Below, in pieces: positions 7,962 to 14,654 of a stretch of 64,000 nt of DNA. Every line of letters begins with the position of its first letter. Within the stretch, counting starts at the first letter, position 1. The DNA is from Algisphaera agarilytica (GTDB taxonomy: Bacteria; Planctomycetota; Phycisphaerae; Phycisphaerales; Phycisphaeraceae), in NCBI RefSeq assembly GCF_014207595.1, contig NZ_JACHGY010000001.1, forward strand, positions 310,001 through 374,000. The letters are read 5' to 3'. The notes under the pieces are model-generated. The model worked only from the letters and a program-made list of their open reading frames with translations, was not told the DNA's origin and ran no database searches. The translations under genes and the position numbers were made by a program.

Positions 7962-8372
7962 CTATTCCGCCTTATCTTCAACTGCTTGCAGCCCAATCAG
8001 CTCACCCTCCCACTTGCTCGTGTGGAGAAACAAATGTTTCTCGTGGGTATACGTGAAAGCCAGACCGACCTGATTAGAACTGGGGGTCAAGATCTTGCCA
8101 CCCACTTGTATCCCAAGCTGCTTGCCCTCACGATCCAACTGAACATCGACAGCGTCGAATACATCCCCACGAAAAACCACATCGCCATCACGTGTGATCT
8201 CCGCAATCGAGGATTTGATGCCATCGACGTTTATCTCGCCATAAAGGTCATCGCCTTGAATTGACTCAACAATCACCACGGTGTCGGGCTCTTCTACTTC
8301 GGCATACACCCAGGTACAACACAAACCCAAAGCGACAAGGCCAACGAACACGCCAGTCGATTTGATTCGCAT
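7962..8372 (-). CDS. Hypothetical exported protein
   Basis: A 136-residue protein starting MRIKSTGVFVGLVALGLCCT, a plausible signal peptide with cleavage after VYAEVEE or nearby. A three-residue longer start at 8381 is possible. The mature part is acidic and strand-rich (DTVVIVESIQGDDLYGEINVDGIK) with no recognised domain. Composition is less GC-rich than gdhA and recA. It is downstream of the RAYT promoter region and reads the same way as recA, separated from it by the recA terminator. Confidence 0.6.
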   Translation of the reverse strand: MRIKSTGVFVGLVALGLCCTWVYAEVEEPDTVVIVESIQGDDLYGEINVDGIKSSIAEITRDGDVVFRGDVFDAVDVQLDREGKQLGIQVGGKILTPSSNQVGLAFTYTHEKHLFLHTSKWEGELIGLQAVEDKAE

Positions 8373-8490
8373 ACAACACACTTTTCAGTTGATTGTGTAC
8401 GGATATCAAACTAATTGTATTGCTCAATTCAGGCAGATCAGCCTGAAAACCATGCCGGAAAATTCTAAAACTCGGTCTTCGAGCGCATCC

Positions 8491-8525
8491 AGCAAAACCC
8501 CGGGCCATTGGCCCGGGGCTAAAGT
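8491..8525 (-). terminator. recA terminator, also repeat family K copy 1
   Basis: The palindrome CCCCGGGCC-ATT-GGCCCGGGG spans 8498-8518 and, read on the minus strand, is followed by TTTT, starting 16 bases past the recA stop. The 28-bp sequence including the adjoining CTAAAGTT recurs with two or three changes at 39961-39989. Confidence 0.75.
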
Positions 8526-8534
8526 TTGCTTGGC

Positions 8535-9680
8535 TTAGATGTCCTCGGGAGCGTCGAGGGGTTCTTCGTCGGGTGGGGTTTCGCCGACGGGGATGACGCC
8601 TTTCTTTTCGAGGACCAGTTTTTTGATCTCGTCGAAGAGGTCTTTGTTTTCGCGGATGAAGGTCTTGCTGTTTTCGCGGCCCTGGCCGAGACGGACTTCG
8701 CCGAAGCTGAACCAGGCGCCGGACTTCTGGACGACTTCTTCTTCGACGGCCATGTCGAGCAGGTCGCCGGAGGCGGAGATGCCTTCGTTGAACATGATGT
8801 CGAACTCGGCCTGGCGGAACGGCGGGGCGATCTTGTTCTTCACGACACGGGCGCGGGTGCGGTTGCCCACGGCCTTGTCGCCGTCTTTGATCGAGGCGGT
8901 GCGGCGGATGTCGATGCGGACCGAGGAGTAGAACTTCAAGGCGCGTCCGCCTGGGGTGGTTTCGGGGTTGCCGAACATCACGCCGATCTTCTCGCGGATC
9001 TGGTTGATGAAGATGACGGTGGTCTTGGAGCGGGCGATGGCACCGGTGAGCTTCCGCATGGCCTGCGACATGAGGCGGGCCTGGAGGCCGACGTGGCTGT
9101 CGCCCATCTCGCCTTCGATCTCGGCCCGGGGAATCAACGCCGCGACCGAGTCGACCACGATCAGGTCGACCGCGTTGGACTGGACCAGCAGCTCGCAGAT
9201 CTCCAGGCCCTGCTCGCCGGTGTCGGGCTGGGAAACGAGCAGTTCTTCGAGGTTGACGCCCAGGCGGCGGGCCCAGGAGGGGTCGAGGGCGTGCTCGGCG
9301 TCGATGAAGGCGGCGACGCCGCCGGTCTTCTGGACCTCGGCGATGGTGTGGAGGGTGAGGGTGGTTTTACCCGACGATTCTGGGCCGTAGACCTCGACGA
9401 TACGGCCGCGGGGGATGCCCCGGCCGCCCAGGGCGAGGTCGAGGGAGATCGAGCCGGTGGAGATGCCCTCGGGGAGGTTGGAGGGGTCGTCGTCCAGCCG
9501 CATGATCGAGCCCTTGCCGAAGGAACGCTCGATCTGCGTGACGGCCTGGGAGAGGGCTTTTTCGCGGTTGGCGTCGGTGACGGGGGCGGAATCGGCGGAT
9601 CGAGAAGATTTGGACTTGGCCATGGATTTGGATTTCTTGCCGTTGAGGGAGGAAGCGGGTTTGCTGAGGGTTGCGACCAT
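8535..9680 (-). CDS. recA: Recombinase A
   Basis: RecA forms filaments on single-stranded DNA, performs homologous strand exchange and drives SOS repressor cleavage. The 381-residue product has a basic, low-complexity N-terminal extension of about 35 residues ([19 protein letters not shown]), the Walker A motif [22 protein letters not shown], the Walker B strand [19 protein letters not shown], and the DNA-binding loop region [10 protein letters not shown]...[21 protein letters not shown]. The C-terminus is acidic ([11 protein letters not shown]), as usual. A transposon is inserted 100 bases upstream of the ATG, so the promoter region is short or shared with the element end. Confidence 0.97.
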   Translation of the reverse strand: MVATLSKPASSLNGKKSKSMAKSKSSRSADSAPVTDANREKALSQAVTQIERSFGKGSIMRLDDDPSNLPEGISTGSISLDLALGGRGIPRGRIVEVYGPESSGKTTLTLHTIAEVQKTGGVAAFIDAEHALDPSWARRLGVNLEELLVSQPDTGEQGLEICELLVQSNAVDLIVVDSVAALIPRAEIEGEMGDSHVGLQARLMSQAMRKLTGAIARSKTTVIFINQIREKIGVMFGNPETTPGGRALKFYSSVRIDIRRTASIKDGDKAVGNRTRARVVKNKIAPPFRQAEFDIMFNEGISASGDLLDMAVEEEVVQKSGAWFSFGEVRLGQGRENSKTFIRENKDLFDEIKKLVLEKKGVIPVGETPPDEEPLDAPEDI

Positions 9681-9772
9681 GGTAGGGCTCCGGGGGCTGG
9701 CGTCAATGTTTGGGGTTTGGCAGGATAGGACTAGGTTAGGACATGTTCGGGTTGTGTCAAGGGGTTGGTTTA

Positions 9773-9780
9773 ATTTTTAT
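9773..9780. repeat. Left target-site duplication
   Basis: ATTTTTAT directly precedes the left terminal repeat and is repeated exactly at 12882-12889 after the right end. Eight bases is the duplication length known for the IS1595 family. Confidence 0.92.
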
Positions 9781-9803
9781 GGCAAGTATGTACTTAGCTA
9801 AAA
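9781..9803 (+). repeat. Left terminal inverted repeat
   Basis: GGCAAGTATGTACTT followed by AGCTAAAA; pairs with 12859-12881, where the middle triplet is GAG instead of AGC. Confidence 0.92.
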
Positions 9804-9928
9804 CGAACCGTAAGCCCATACAAGAAAAGGCGTTGCCGATAAATACAACGCCAAACACAATATTTACATCCAAAAAAGTTTTCGGAAATTCCCGCAATAC
9901 GACCTAACAAGCTGCTCTTAAGCCGAGA

Positions 9929-10093
9929 TCAATCGGCGTCATCATCCCCGCCGCTTTGTTCAACATCTTCAGGCCAACCCTCTTCGGGCTTCGGCTTGTT
10001 CAGAGCCTTCTGAACCGCAGATTCCCAGTCCTCATCTATCTTCAGTCGGTCGGCTTCTGGGCCGGGCGAAGATTCTTTCTTTTCGTCAGACAT
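9929..10093 (-). CDS. Small acidic hypothetical protein, transposon cargo
   Basis: A 54-residue acidic protein starting MSDEKKESSPGPEADRL, with a central amphipathic stretch KIDEDWESAVQKALNKPKP and an acidic C-terminus. An ATG at 10111 would add six residues. The IDEDW element recalls the start of DUF1844 proteins, but the rest does not match, so I give no family. It is divergent from the 10201 gene with a 107-base A/T-rich spacer that must hold both promoters. Confidence 0.5.
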   Translation of the reverse strand: MSDEKKESSPGPEADRLKIDEDWESAVQKALNKPKPEEGWPEDVEQSGGDDDAD

Positions 10094-10200
10094 CTGTAAG
10101 TCCCTTTGCATTCAATAGTTAACAAAAGCGCTGAAAATTACCGCAATAAACAGCTTTATTAAACGCTTGGCGCTGCGGGTATGGCGCCTATAATCTTCTT

Positions 10201-10647
10201 ATGACCAGCACCGACTACTCCACTTTGACGGAACTCAAGAACCGTTATTCCGCACGCGAATCGCTGATTTCAGCCGTTCTCAACCATATTACCAGCGATC
10301 CCGAGTTTGGCGAAGAGCTTGCACAAGCATTGCTGGAAGCGGGATGTAAGACAGGCGCGGTGTCCGCACAAGGTAGCCGAAGGGGAACGCAAGCCGAGCA
10401 GATCATGGCTTACTTCAGGTCGCGGGGGAACGAGTGGGCTGAAGTATCGCAAATCCGCAAGGCTACCGATATCGGTCGCGGTGCAATCGCCAACGTTCTT
10501 TACAAAACCCACGTTCATCGTTTTGAACACCAACAGCACCCAAGCCACAAGTCGCGGAAAGTTTGGCGGCTCAAGCCCAAAAGCGAGCAGGAAAGGCTGC
10601 TCACACCCATTGGGGGTGATGAGCTAGATTTCAAGGACCAGGATTAA
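10201..10647 (+). CDS. Putative winged-helix DNA-binding protein, transposon cargo
   Basis: A 148-residue protein. The N-terminal half is helical (STLTELKNRYSARESLISAVLNHI). The segment from about residue 66, QIMAYFRSRGNEWAEVSQIRKATDIG followed by RGAIANVLYKT, has the shape of a winged helix with the second helix as recognition helix, and a basic wing follows (HQQHPSHKSRKVWRLKP). No catalytic motif is seen. A role in regulating the element is a guess from location. Composition is less GC-rich than the host genes. Confidence 0.55.
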   Translation: MTSTDYSTLTELKNRYSARESLISAVLNHITSDPEFGEELAQALLEAGCKTGAVSAQGSRRGTQAEQIMAYFRSRGNEWAEVSQIRKATDIGRGAIANVLYKTHVHRFEHQQHPSHKSRKVWRLKPKSEQERLLTPIGGDELDFKDQD

Positions 10648-10749
10648 ATGAAAGGAGGCACGGATGCCCCCTCCGTTACCAGCCTTATTAGCTGATGGGT
10701 TGGCCTGCTACGGCTGGCAACGCCAACCCCGCCGAAACGTAAAAGAACA

Positions 10750-10775
10750 GACCCGAGCTACCACTCAGGTCTGCA
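10750..10775 (+). other. Stem-loop upstream of the tRNA
   Basis: CAGACC-C-GAG pairs with CTC-A-GGTCTG around a CTACCA loop. There is no T-run, so it is not a simple terminator. It could be a processing or leader structure for the tRNA 60 bases downstream. Confidence 0.45.
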
Positions 10776-10836
10776 TCTAGGCCGAAGCCGTTTAACCTTT
10801 TTGCCTCGATCCGCTTTGCGGCGGGTCTTGGCGTTT

Positions 10837-10920
10837 GCTCCTGTGGCGAAATTGGTAAACGCCGTGCGTCTGGGACGCACCGTCTGGCTGGACTTGCGGG
10901 TTCGAATCCCGCCAGGAGCA
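10837..10920 (+). tRNA. Class II tRNA, leucine-type body with UGG (proline) anticodon
   Basis: A full cloverleaf can be drawn. The acceptor GCTCCTG (10837-10843) pairs with CAGGAGC (10913-10919), with discriminator A at 10920. The D-stem is GCG/CGC with loop AAATTGGTAAA. The anticodon stem GTGCG/CGCAC closes loop TCTGGGA. A 15-base variable arm contains GTC/GAC, and the T-stem GCGGG/CCCGC closes TTCGAAT. The TGGCGAAATTGGTAAACGC D-region, long variable arm and A73 are leucine-tRNA features. The anticodon TGG reads proline CCA, and position 33 is C rather than the near-universal U. CCA is not encoded. It lies inside the transposon. Confidence 0.85.
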
Positions 10921-11022
10921 TTGATAAAGCGTAGCGCGACTACGGCAATCGTGCAAGCACCAAATCCAAAGCAATGTATCGCGCGCGCGAGTAAGAATTT
11001 GCGGCAATTTATTTCTTTATAC

Positions 11023-11050
11023 TTGACGTAAATATTTACTCAAGTAAAAT
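11023..11050 (+). promoter_or_regulatory. Transposase promoter
   Basis: TTGACG at 11023-11028 and TAAAAT at 11045-11050, spaced by 16 bases. The expected start point, about 7 bases after the -10 box, falls on or near the ATG at 11057, so the transcript may be leaderless. The spacer contains the palindrome GTAAATATTTAC and a CTCAAGTAAAA segment that also occurs in the right terminal repeat. Confidence 0.6.
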
Positions 11051-11056
11051 GATGCA

Positions 11057-12049
11057 ATGAACAACAAGGGAAGCAAAACCAAGGTCGGACAAGACAAAAG
11101 CGAGCTGGTCGCCAAGCTTCCAATGGCTTGCGCTGATGAGCGATCGGCCATTGAGTTCTTCGAGAAACAACGCTGGGGCGATACACCATGCTGCCCCGAG
11201 TGTGGCGACACCGATGTCTACCAAATGAAAGACCGCGATGGCAATCGCCAAAAGAACTGCCGTTGGCGGTGCCGTGGTTGCGGGAAGCAGTACACATGGC
11301 GCACCGGCACCGTTATGGAAGACAGCCGTATCCCCGCCCACAATTGGGCGTATGGCTTTTGGCGGGCCGCTACGTCGAAGAAAGGCGTTAGCGCTCTTGA
11401 GATCAAGCGTCACACCGGCCTGTCGTATAAGAGCGCGTTGTTCCTGATGCACCGCATCCGCTTTGCGATGGCCCCAACCGATGGTGGCCCCAAACTTACC
11501 GGCACCGTTGAAGCTGACGAAACATTTGTCGGCGGTAAACCCCGTAAACGCACGCCTCAAAAACCATTCGGCAAGCCCGGCCAAGAGCCCAGCAATGCGC
11601 AGACAATGAAAGATCGCAAGACACCCGTGTTTGGCGTGGTGTCCCGCGAGACTGGCGAGGTTCGCGCCCGCGTATTGCCCGACGTAAAAGCCCACAACCT
11701 CAAGGCCGCGTGCGATGAATTGATCGACAAATCGGCCAAGCTGATGACCGATGAGGCGATGGCCTACCGCACCATCGGCAAGGCGTATGCGGGCCACGAG
11801 ACGGTTACCCACGGTCGGGGCGAGTACGTTCGGGGCGATGTAACCACTAACACTATCGAGGGCTTCTGGAGCCTTCTAAAGCGTGGCGTTTACGGCACGT
11901 TCCATAACGTCAGTCGGGCGCACCTGCAGCGCTACGTTGATGAGTTAGAGTTTCGGTACAACCACCGAAAGCTAGAAGACGGCCAGCGAACGCTTGCGGC
12001 GATCGCAGGGGGCGAGGGCAAGCGGCTTATGTACTGCGATCCAATTTAA
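11057..12049 (+). CDS. IS1595-family (ISXO2-like) transposase
   Basis: A 330-residue DDE transposase. The N-terminal zinc ribbon has CCPECG near residue 39 and CRGCGKQYTWRTGT near residue 72. The catalytic domain shows VEADETFVGGK (first acidic residues), LMTDEAMAY (second) and NTIEGFWSLLKRGVYG (third region), followed by YVDELEFRYNHR, all typical of the IS1595 family. No frameshift or stop interrupts it. It is flanked on the left by the tRNA and on the right by a convergent cargo gene. The gene uses proline CCA codons, for example at 11120-11122. Confidence 0.94.
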   Translation: MNNKGSKTKVGQDKSELVAKLPMACADERSAIEFFEKQRWGDTPCCPECGDTDVYQMKDRDGNRQKNCRWRCRGCGKQYTWRTGTVMEDSRIPAHNWAYGFWRAATSKKGVSALEIKRHTGLSYKSALFLMHRIRFAMAPTDGGPKLTGTVEADETFVGGKPRKRTPQKPFGKPGQEPSNAQTMKDRKTPVFGVVSRETGEVRARVLPDVKAHNLKAACDELIDKSAKLMTDEAMAYRTIGKAYAGHETVTHGRGEYVRGDVTTNTIEGFWSLLKRGVYGTFHNVSRAHLQRYVDELEFRYNHRKLEDGQRTLAAIAGGEGKRLMYCDPI

Positions 12050-12060
12050 GGTGGGCCACT

Positions 12061-12098
12061 ACAAAAAAGTAGGCGACTCGATCTCTCGAAGTCGCCTG
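12061..12098 (-). terminator. Terminator of the DUF3800-like gene
   Basis: AGGCGACT (12071-12078) pairs with AGTCGCCT (12090-12097). Read on the minus strand the hairpin is followed by ACTTTTTTGT, a good intrinsic terminator placed 58 bases past the stop of the minus-strand cargo gene. Confidence 0.78.
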
Positions 12099-12155
12099 CA
12101 ATAGACTCACGCCTTAGAAGGCGTTATCTGTTTTTATATCGTCAAATAGATCGCA

Positions 12156-12815
12156 TCAATCTATTTTCTGTGTTCTATCGTAGACGCACGATCCGTCCGC
12201 GTCAAGATGCTGGGCGAGATATCCGGCTAGGTAGGTTTTATTTTCCGTACTCTTAAGCCTCTTTCCAGACTTCACTTGTGACTCAAGCTCAGGGTACTTC
12301 TGCCTGGCGAACGGGTCATCTCTCAGTCTGATTGTCGCGTTAAGTAAAAGGTCGCAACACTGGAGGCAGTCGTTGTTTCGGCTGTCAAGGTGGTAGCAGC
12401 GACGTATGCCCGATGTTCTCTGAATCGAATTTTGGATGTCGCTACGACTGTGTTCGTTATCAAAATCTAAGAAAGCGACAACGTCATACGGCTTACTAAG
12501 CTGCTTATTTCTCACGAACTCATCAAGGAATGACAGGATCTCGTATTCCTTAGTTCTTGAATCTTCCCACCGTTCCACAAAAAACTTGGTTCCCCGATGC
12601 TGGAAAGTTCGATAAATCCACTTCTCGGCCAACTCCCGACAATCGCCCCTGATGTTCGACCAGTGAACCTCGTGAGGACGAAAGGCTCCAGCTATATTTC
12701 TGCATAAGTGCAGCTTGTGCAGAAAGGAAGCGGTATTTGGAACCACTAGGAAGCCAAGCGCCCTGTCCCCCTTTACCTTTCTTTCATCGATGTAGATATC
12801 CCACGGAGTAGACAT
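12156..12815 (-). CDS. DUF3800-like protein, transposon cargo
   Basis: A 219-residue protein beginning MSTPWDIYIDERKVKG; a start at 12839 would add eight residues. The early YIDER strand, the middle VVAFLDFDNEHS segment and the late NNDCLQCCDLLLNATIRL segment match the pattern of DUF3800 proteins, which have an RNase H-like fold with acidic residues on these three elements. DUF3800 proteins are often found near mobile or defence genes, but their biochemistry is poorly known. It is convergent with the transposase and has its own terminator. GC content is well below that of host genes. Confidence 0.68.
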   Translation of the reverse strand: MSTPWDIYIDERKVKGDRALGFLVVPNTASFLHKLHLCRNIAGAFRPHEVHWSNIRGDCRELAEKWIYRTFQHRGTKFFVERWEDSRTKEYEILSFLDEFVRNKQLSKPYDVVAFLDFDNEHSRSDIQNSIQRTSGIRRCYHLDSRNNDCLQCCDLLLNATIRLRDDPFARQKYPELESQVKSGKRLKSTENKTYLAGYLAQHLDADGSCVYDRTQKID

Positions 12816-12858
12816 TCGTTCAGAATAGCGGATGGGCACCCGATATACCGCAATCTAA

Positions 12859-12881
12859 TTTTACTCAAGTACATACTTGCC
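12859..12881 (-). repeat. Right terminal inverted repeat
   Basis: Reads GGCAAGTATGTACTT then GAGTAAAA on the minus strand, ending exactly at the right target-site duplication. Confidence 0.92.
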
Positions 12882-12889
12882 ATTTTTAT
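12882..12889. repeat. Right target-site duplication
   Basis: ATTTTTAT, identical to 9773-9780. Confidence 0.92.
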
Positions 12890-13206
12890 CGTATTTTGTT
12901 CGGATAGGTGTTTGTAGGTTTGGAAATGGGGTTTCGGAGCGCCTACGCGGCGGGCGGTCAGGGCTTTGCCCCGACACCCCCCCAAGGCAATTCGAGGCAA
13001 TGAGGGATCTGAGGGCATCTGCTAAACGGGGCGAGGGGTTTGACTTGTGCTGCGGAAATGGGACATAACGCCCGGTTTGTTGCGGGGTTTATGCGAGGGT
13101 GGCGTTATGCTGGTGTCATGGCCCGGGCGTTGTTGCTGGGGCTGGAACATGTGAGCCTGCGGGGTGCCCCTGAGGGGTTGGCCCGTGATTGGAAAGGAAA
13201 GTACAG
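12890..13206. other. Spacer between transposon and lipoprotein gene
   Basis: No convincing coding frame. It holds the second copy of repeat family I (12941-12980). A possible promoter for the lipoprotein gene is TTGACT at 13040-13045 with CATAAC at 13064-13069 (18-base spacing), which would give a leader of about 130 bases. Confidence 0.5.
12941..12980. repeat. Dispersed 40-bp repeat, family I (copy 2)
   Basis: GCCTACGCGGCGGGCGGTCA followed by GGGCTTTGCCCCGACACCCC; one base differs from the copy at 4462-4501. Confidence 0.75.
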
Positions 13207-13425
13207 ATGGAATCGATGATGAAGTTGTTGGCCTCGGCCTTCCTGGTGTGCGGCCTGGTGATGGGCGCGGGTCTGGTCACGGGTTGCGCGGAAGAAAGCT
13301 CGGACACCGGAGCCGCGATCGAAAGCGCAGCGAGCGACGCCAAGGACGCGGCGGAAGACGCGGCGAAGGAAGGCGAGAAGGCTGCGGAAGATGCGGCTGA
13401 TGCGCTGAAAGACGCCACCGAGTAA
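13207..13425 (+). CDS. Small alanine-rich lipoprotein
   Basis: A 72-residue secreted lipoprotein. The signal peptide MESMMKLLASAFLVCGLVMGAG runs into a lipobox LVTGC, so the mature protein begins at the cysteine near residue 27. The mature part is almost entirely alanine, lysine, aspartate and glutamate in a repeated (A/S)DAKDAAEDAAKE pattern that should form one amphipathic helix. This resembles small entericidin-like or Lpp-like envelope lipoproteins, but no family is certain. A GGAAAGG sequence precedes the start and a strong terminator follows. Confidence 0.72.
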   Translation: MESMMKLLASAFLVCGLVMGAGLVTGCAEESSDTGAAIESAASDAKDAAEDAAKEGEKAAEDAADALKDATE

Positions 13426-13457
13426 TCGGCGCGGCGGATAAGACTCATAGAGCACTG

Positions 13458-13490
13458 GGCCCACGCGGGAACGCGTGGGCCTATTTTTTT
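13458..13490 (+). terminator. Intrinsic terminator of the lipoprotein gene
   Basis: GGCCCACGC (13458-13466) pairs with GCGTGGGCC (13473-13481) around GGGAAC, followed by TATTTTTTT. Confidence 0.9.
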
Positions 13491-13501
13491 GGGGAGGGGG
13501 C

Positions 13502-13546
13502 GATACCAGACGCTTCGCCCCCGGAAGGGGCTCAGCGTCGGCGTAG
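13502..13546. repeat. Dispersed repeat, family E (copy 1)
   Basis: GATACCAGACGCTTCGCCC at the left and CTCAGCGTCGGCGTA at the right. Other copies are at 14591-14636 and, inside rarA, at 61732-61771. Confidence 0.78.
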
Positions 13547-13559
13547 GGTGGAGGTGGGG

Positions 13560-14537
13560 TCAGTTGGTTGGTGGGGCGAACCGCGCGGGGCCGAGCTTGT
13601 CTTGTGTGGGTGGGGGCGGGAGGTGGTCGGGGCGACGACGGACCAGGAAGTAGAGGACGATGCCCAGCCCCCAGAACACGGGCAACGCCAGGAGCACCGT
13701 GACGATCCACCAGCCCTTGGGCATATCGCTGGAGTAGCTGAATTGGTTGGCGACCGAGAATTGGATCGGCGTGAGGTTGGTCAGCCCCTGCGTGGGTTGA
13801 GCCTGGATGATCTGGAGCAGTTCGTCGGCCTCGGCGATGACTTCGGGCTTGGTGACGTCCACCCCGCCGGACTTCATCCACGCCAGCAGCACCGACTGAT
13901 CCAACACCGCGGTCGCGGGCTGGCCGGGGTTGGACGGCGAGGTCGCGGGCACCGGGGGCGTGAAGCTGACGTAGGACGGGTCGTAGGTCATGTTGACCGC
14001 ATCGACCTCGAGCCAGGCGTAGTTGTTGTTCTGTCCCTGCAGGCTGATGTCCAACACATCCAGGGACGGCGCACTCCCGGCGGGGATGAACCAGTACGCC
14101 CATGCCCCGATGGCGGAGTGGTCGTTGAGATCGATCGATACGTACTCCCCGGACTGCACGGGGTTGAGCGTCACGTTTTCGACCATGTCTTGGTGCTTGG
14201 GGCCGATGGAGATCATCACGACGGCCAAGGTCAGCGCGGGCACGGGGTAGCAGAGGGTCCAGAAGAGGATGAAGCCCACCGGGCCGAGGGGGCGTCGGCG
14301 TTGGGACGGGGTGACGATCCCCACCTCGCGGAGGTCGGCCCCGCACTCGGAGCATTCGAGGTTGACCGCCCCCCGCGTGGGGTAGCCGCAGGCTCCGCAC
14401 TGAGCCAGGGCGTCACCCTTGGCCTTGATATCTCGTCGGTCGAGGCCGACACGCACCCAGATCCAGATCAGCCCGACGATCGAGGCGACCAGCAACATGC
14501 AGGGGATCAACGCGAATAACCCGAAAGCAATGCCCAT
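13560..14537 (-). CDS. Zinc-ribbon membrane protein of unknown function
   Basis: A 325-residue protein with an N-terminal membrane segment (FGLFALIPCMLLVASIVGLIW), a cytosolic zinc ribbon CGACGYPTRG...CSECGADL at about residues 47-67, a second membrane segment (GFILFWTLCYPVPALTLAVVM), a long exported domain of about 180 residues, a third membrane segment near residue 285 (WIVTVLLALPVFWGLGIVLYF) and a proline-rich tail. Similar zinc-ribbon-plus-membrane layouts are frequent in planctomycetes, but I know no function. It follows the exporter operon on the same strand after a 117-base spacer carrying repeat family E. Confidence 0.65.
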   Translation of the reverse strand: MGIAFGLFALIPCMLLVASIVGLIWIWVRVGLDRRDIKAKGDALAQCGACGYPTRGAVNLECSECGADLREVGIVTPSQRRRPLGPVGFILFWTLCYPVPALTLAVVMISIGPKHQDMVENVTLNPVQSGEYVSIDLNDHSAIGAWAYWFIPAGSAPSLDVLDISLQGQNNNYAWLEVDAVNMTYDPSYVSFTPPVPATSPSNPGQPATAVLDQSVLLAWMKSGGVDVTKPEVIAEADELLQIIQAQPTQGLTNLTPIQFSVANQFSYSSDMPKGWWIVTVLLALPVFWGLGIVLYFLVRRRPDHLPPPPTQDKLGPARFAPPTN

Positions 14538-14590
14538 GGGTTTATCTTCGGGATCGGGGGGTGGGCGTCAAGGGTTGGTGTGGGTTGGTA

Positions 14591-14636
14591 GGGATACCAG
14601 ACGCTTTGCTCGCAGACTCGCTCAGCGTCGGCGTAG
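14591..14636. repeat. Dispersed repeat, family E (copy 2)
   Basis: GATACCAGACGCTTTGCTCG to GCTCAGCGTCGGCGTAG; the middle differs from copy 1 but the two ends are conserved. Confidence 0.78.
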
Positions 14637-14654
14637 CTGGGAATGGCGTGCGTG

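Larger units (their letters stand above)
9781..12881 (+). mobile_element. IS1595-family transposon, 3101 bp, with cargo
   Basis: Bounded by inverted repeats beginning GGCAAGTATGTACTT at both ends (20 of 23 positions identical) and by a perfect 8-bp direct repeat ATTTTTAT. It contains, in order, an acidic small gene (minus), a putative DNA-binding gene (plus), a class II tRNA gene, the transposase gene (plus) and a DUF3800-like gene (minus). Composition is visibly less GC-rich than the surrounding chromosome. Ends, duplication and transposase are all intact, so the insertion looks recent. It lies between recA and a lipoprotein gene. Confidence 0.93.

Noticed and set aside
9681-9772. Possible SOS box GGACATGTTCG upstream of recA
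   Set aside because: It matches neither the CGAAC-N4-GTTCG nor the CTGT-N8-ACAG spacing; only a short near-palindrome remains.
9929-10093. Assignment of the small acidic protein to DUF1844
   Set aside because: Only the short IDEDW element is similar; the rest of the domain is absent.
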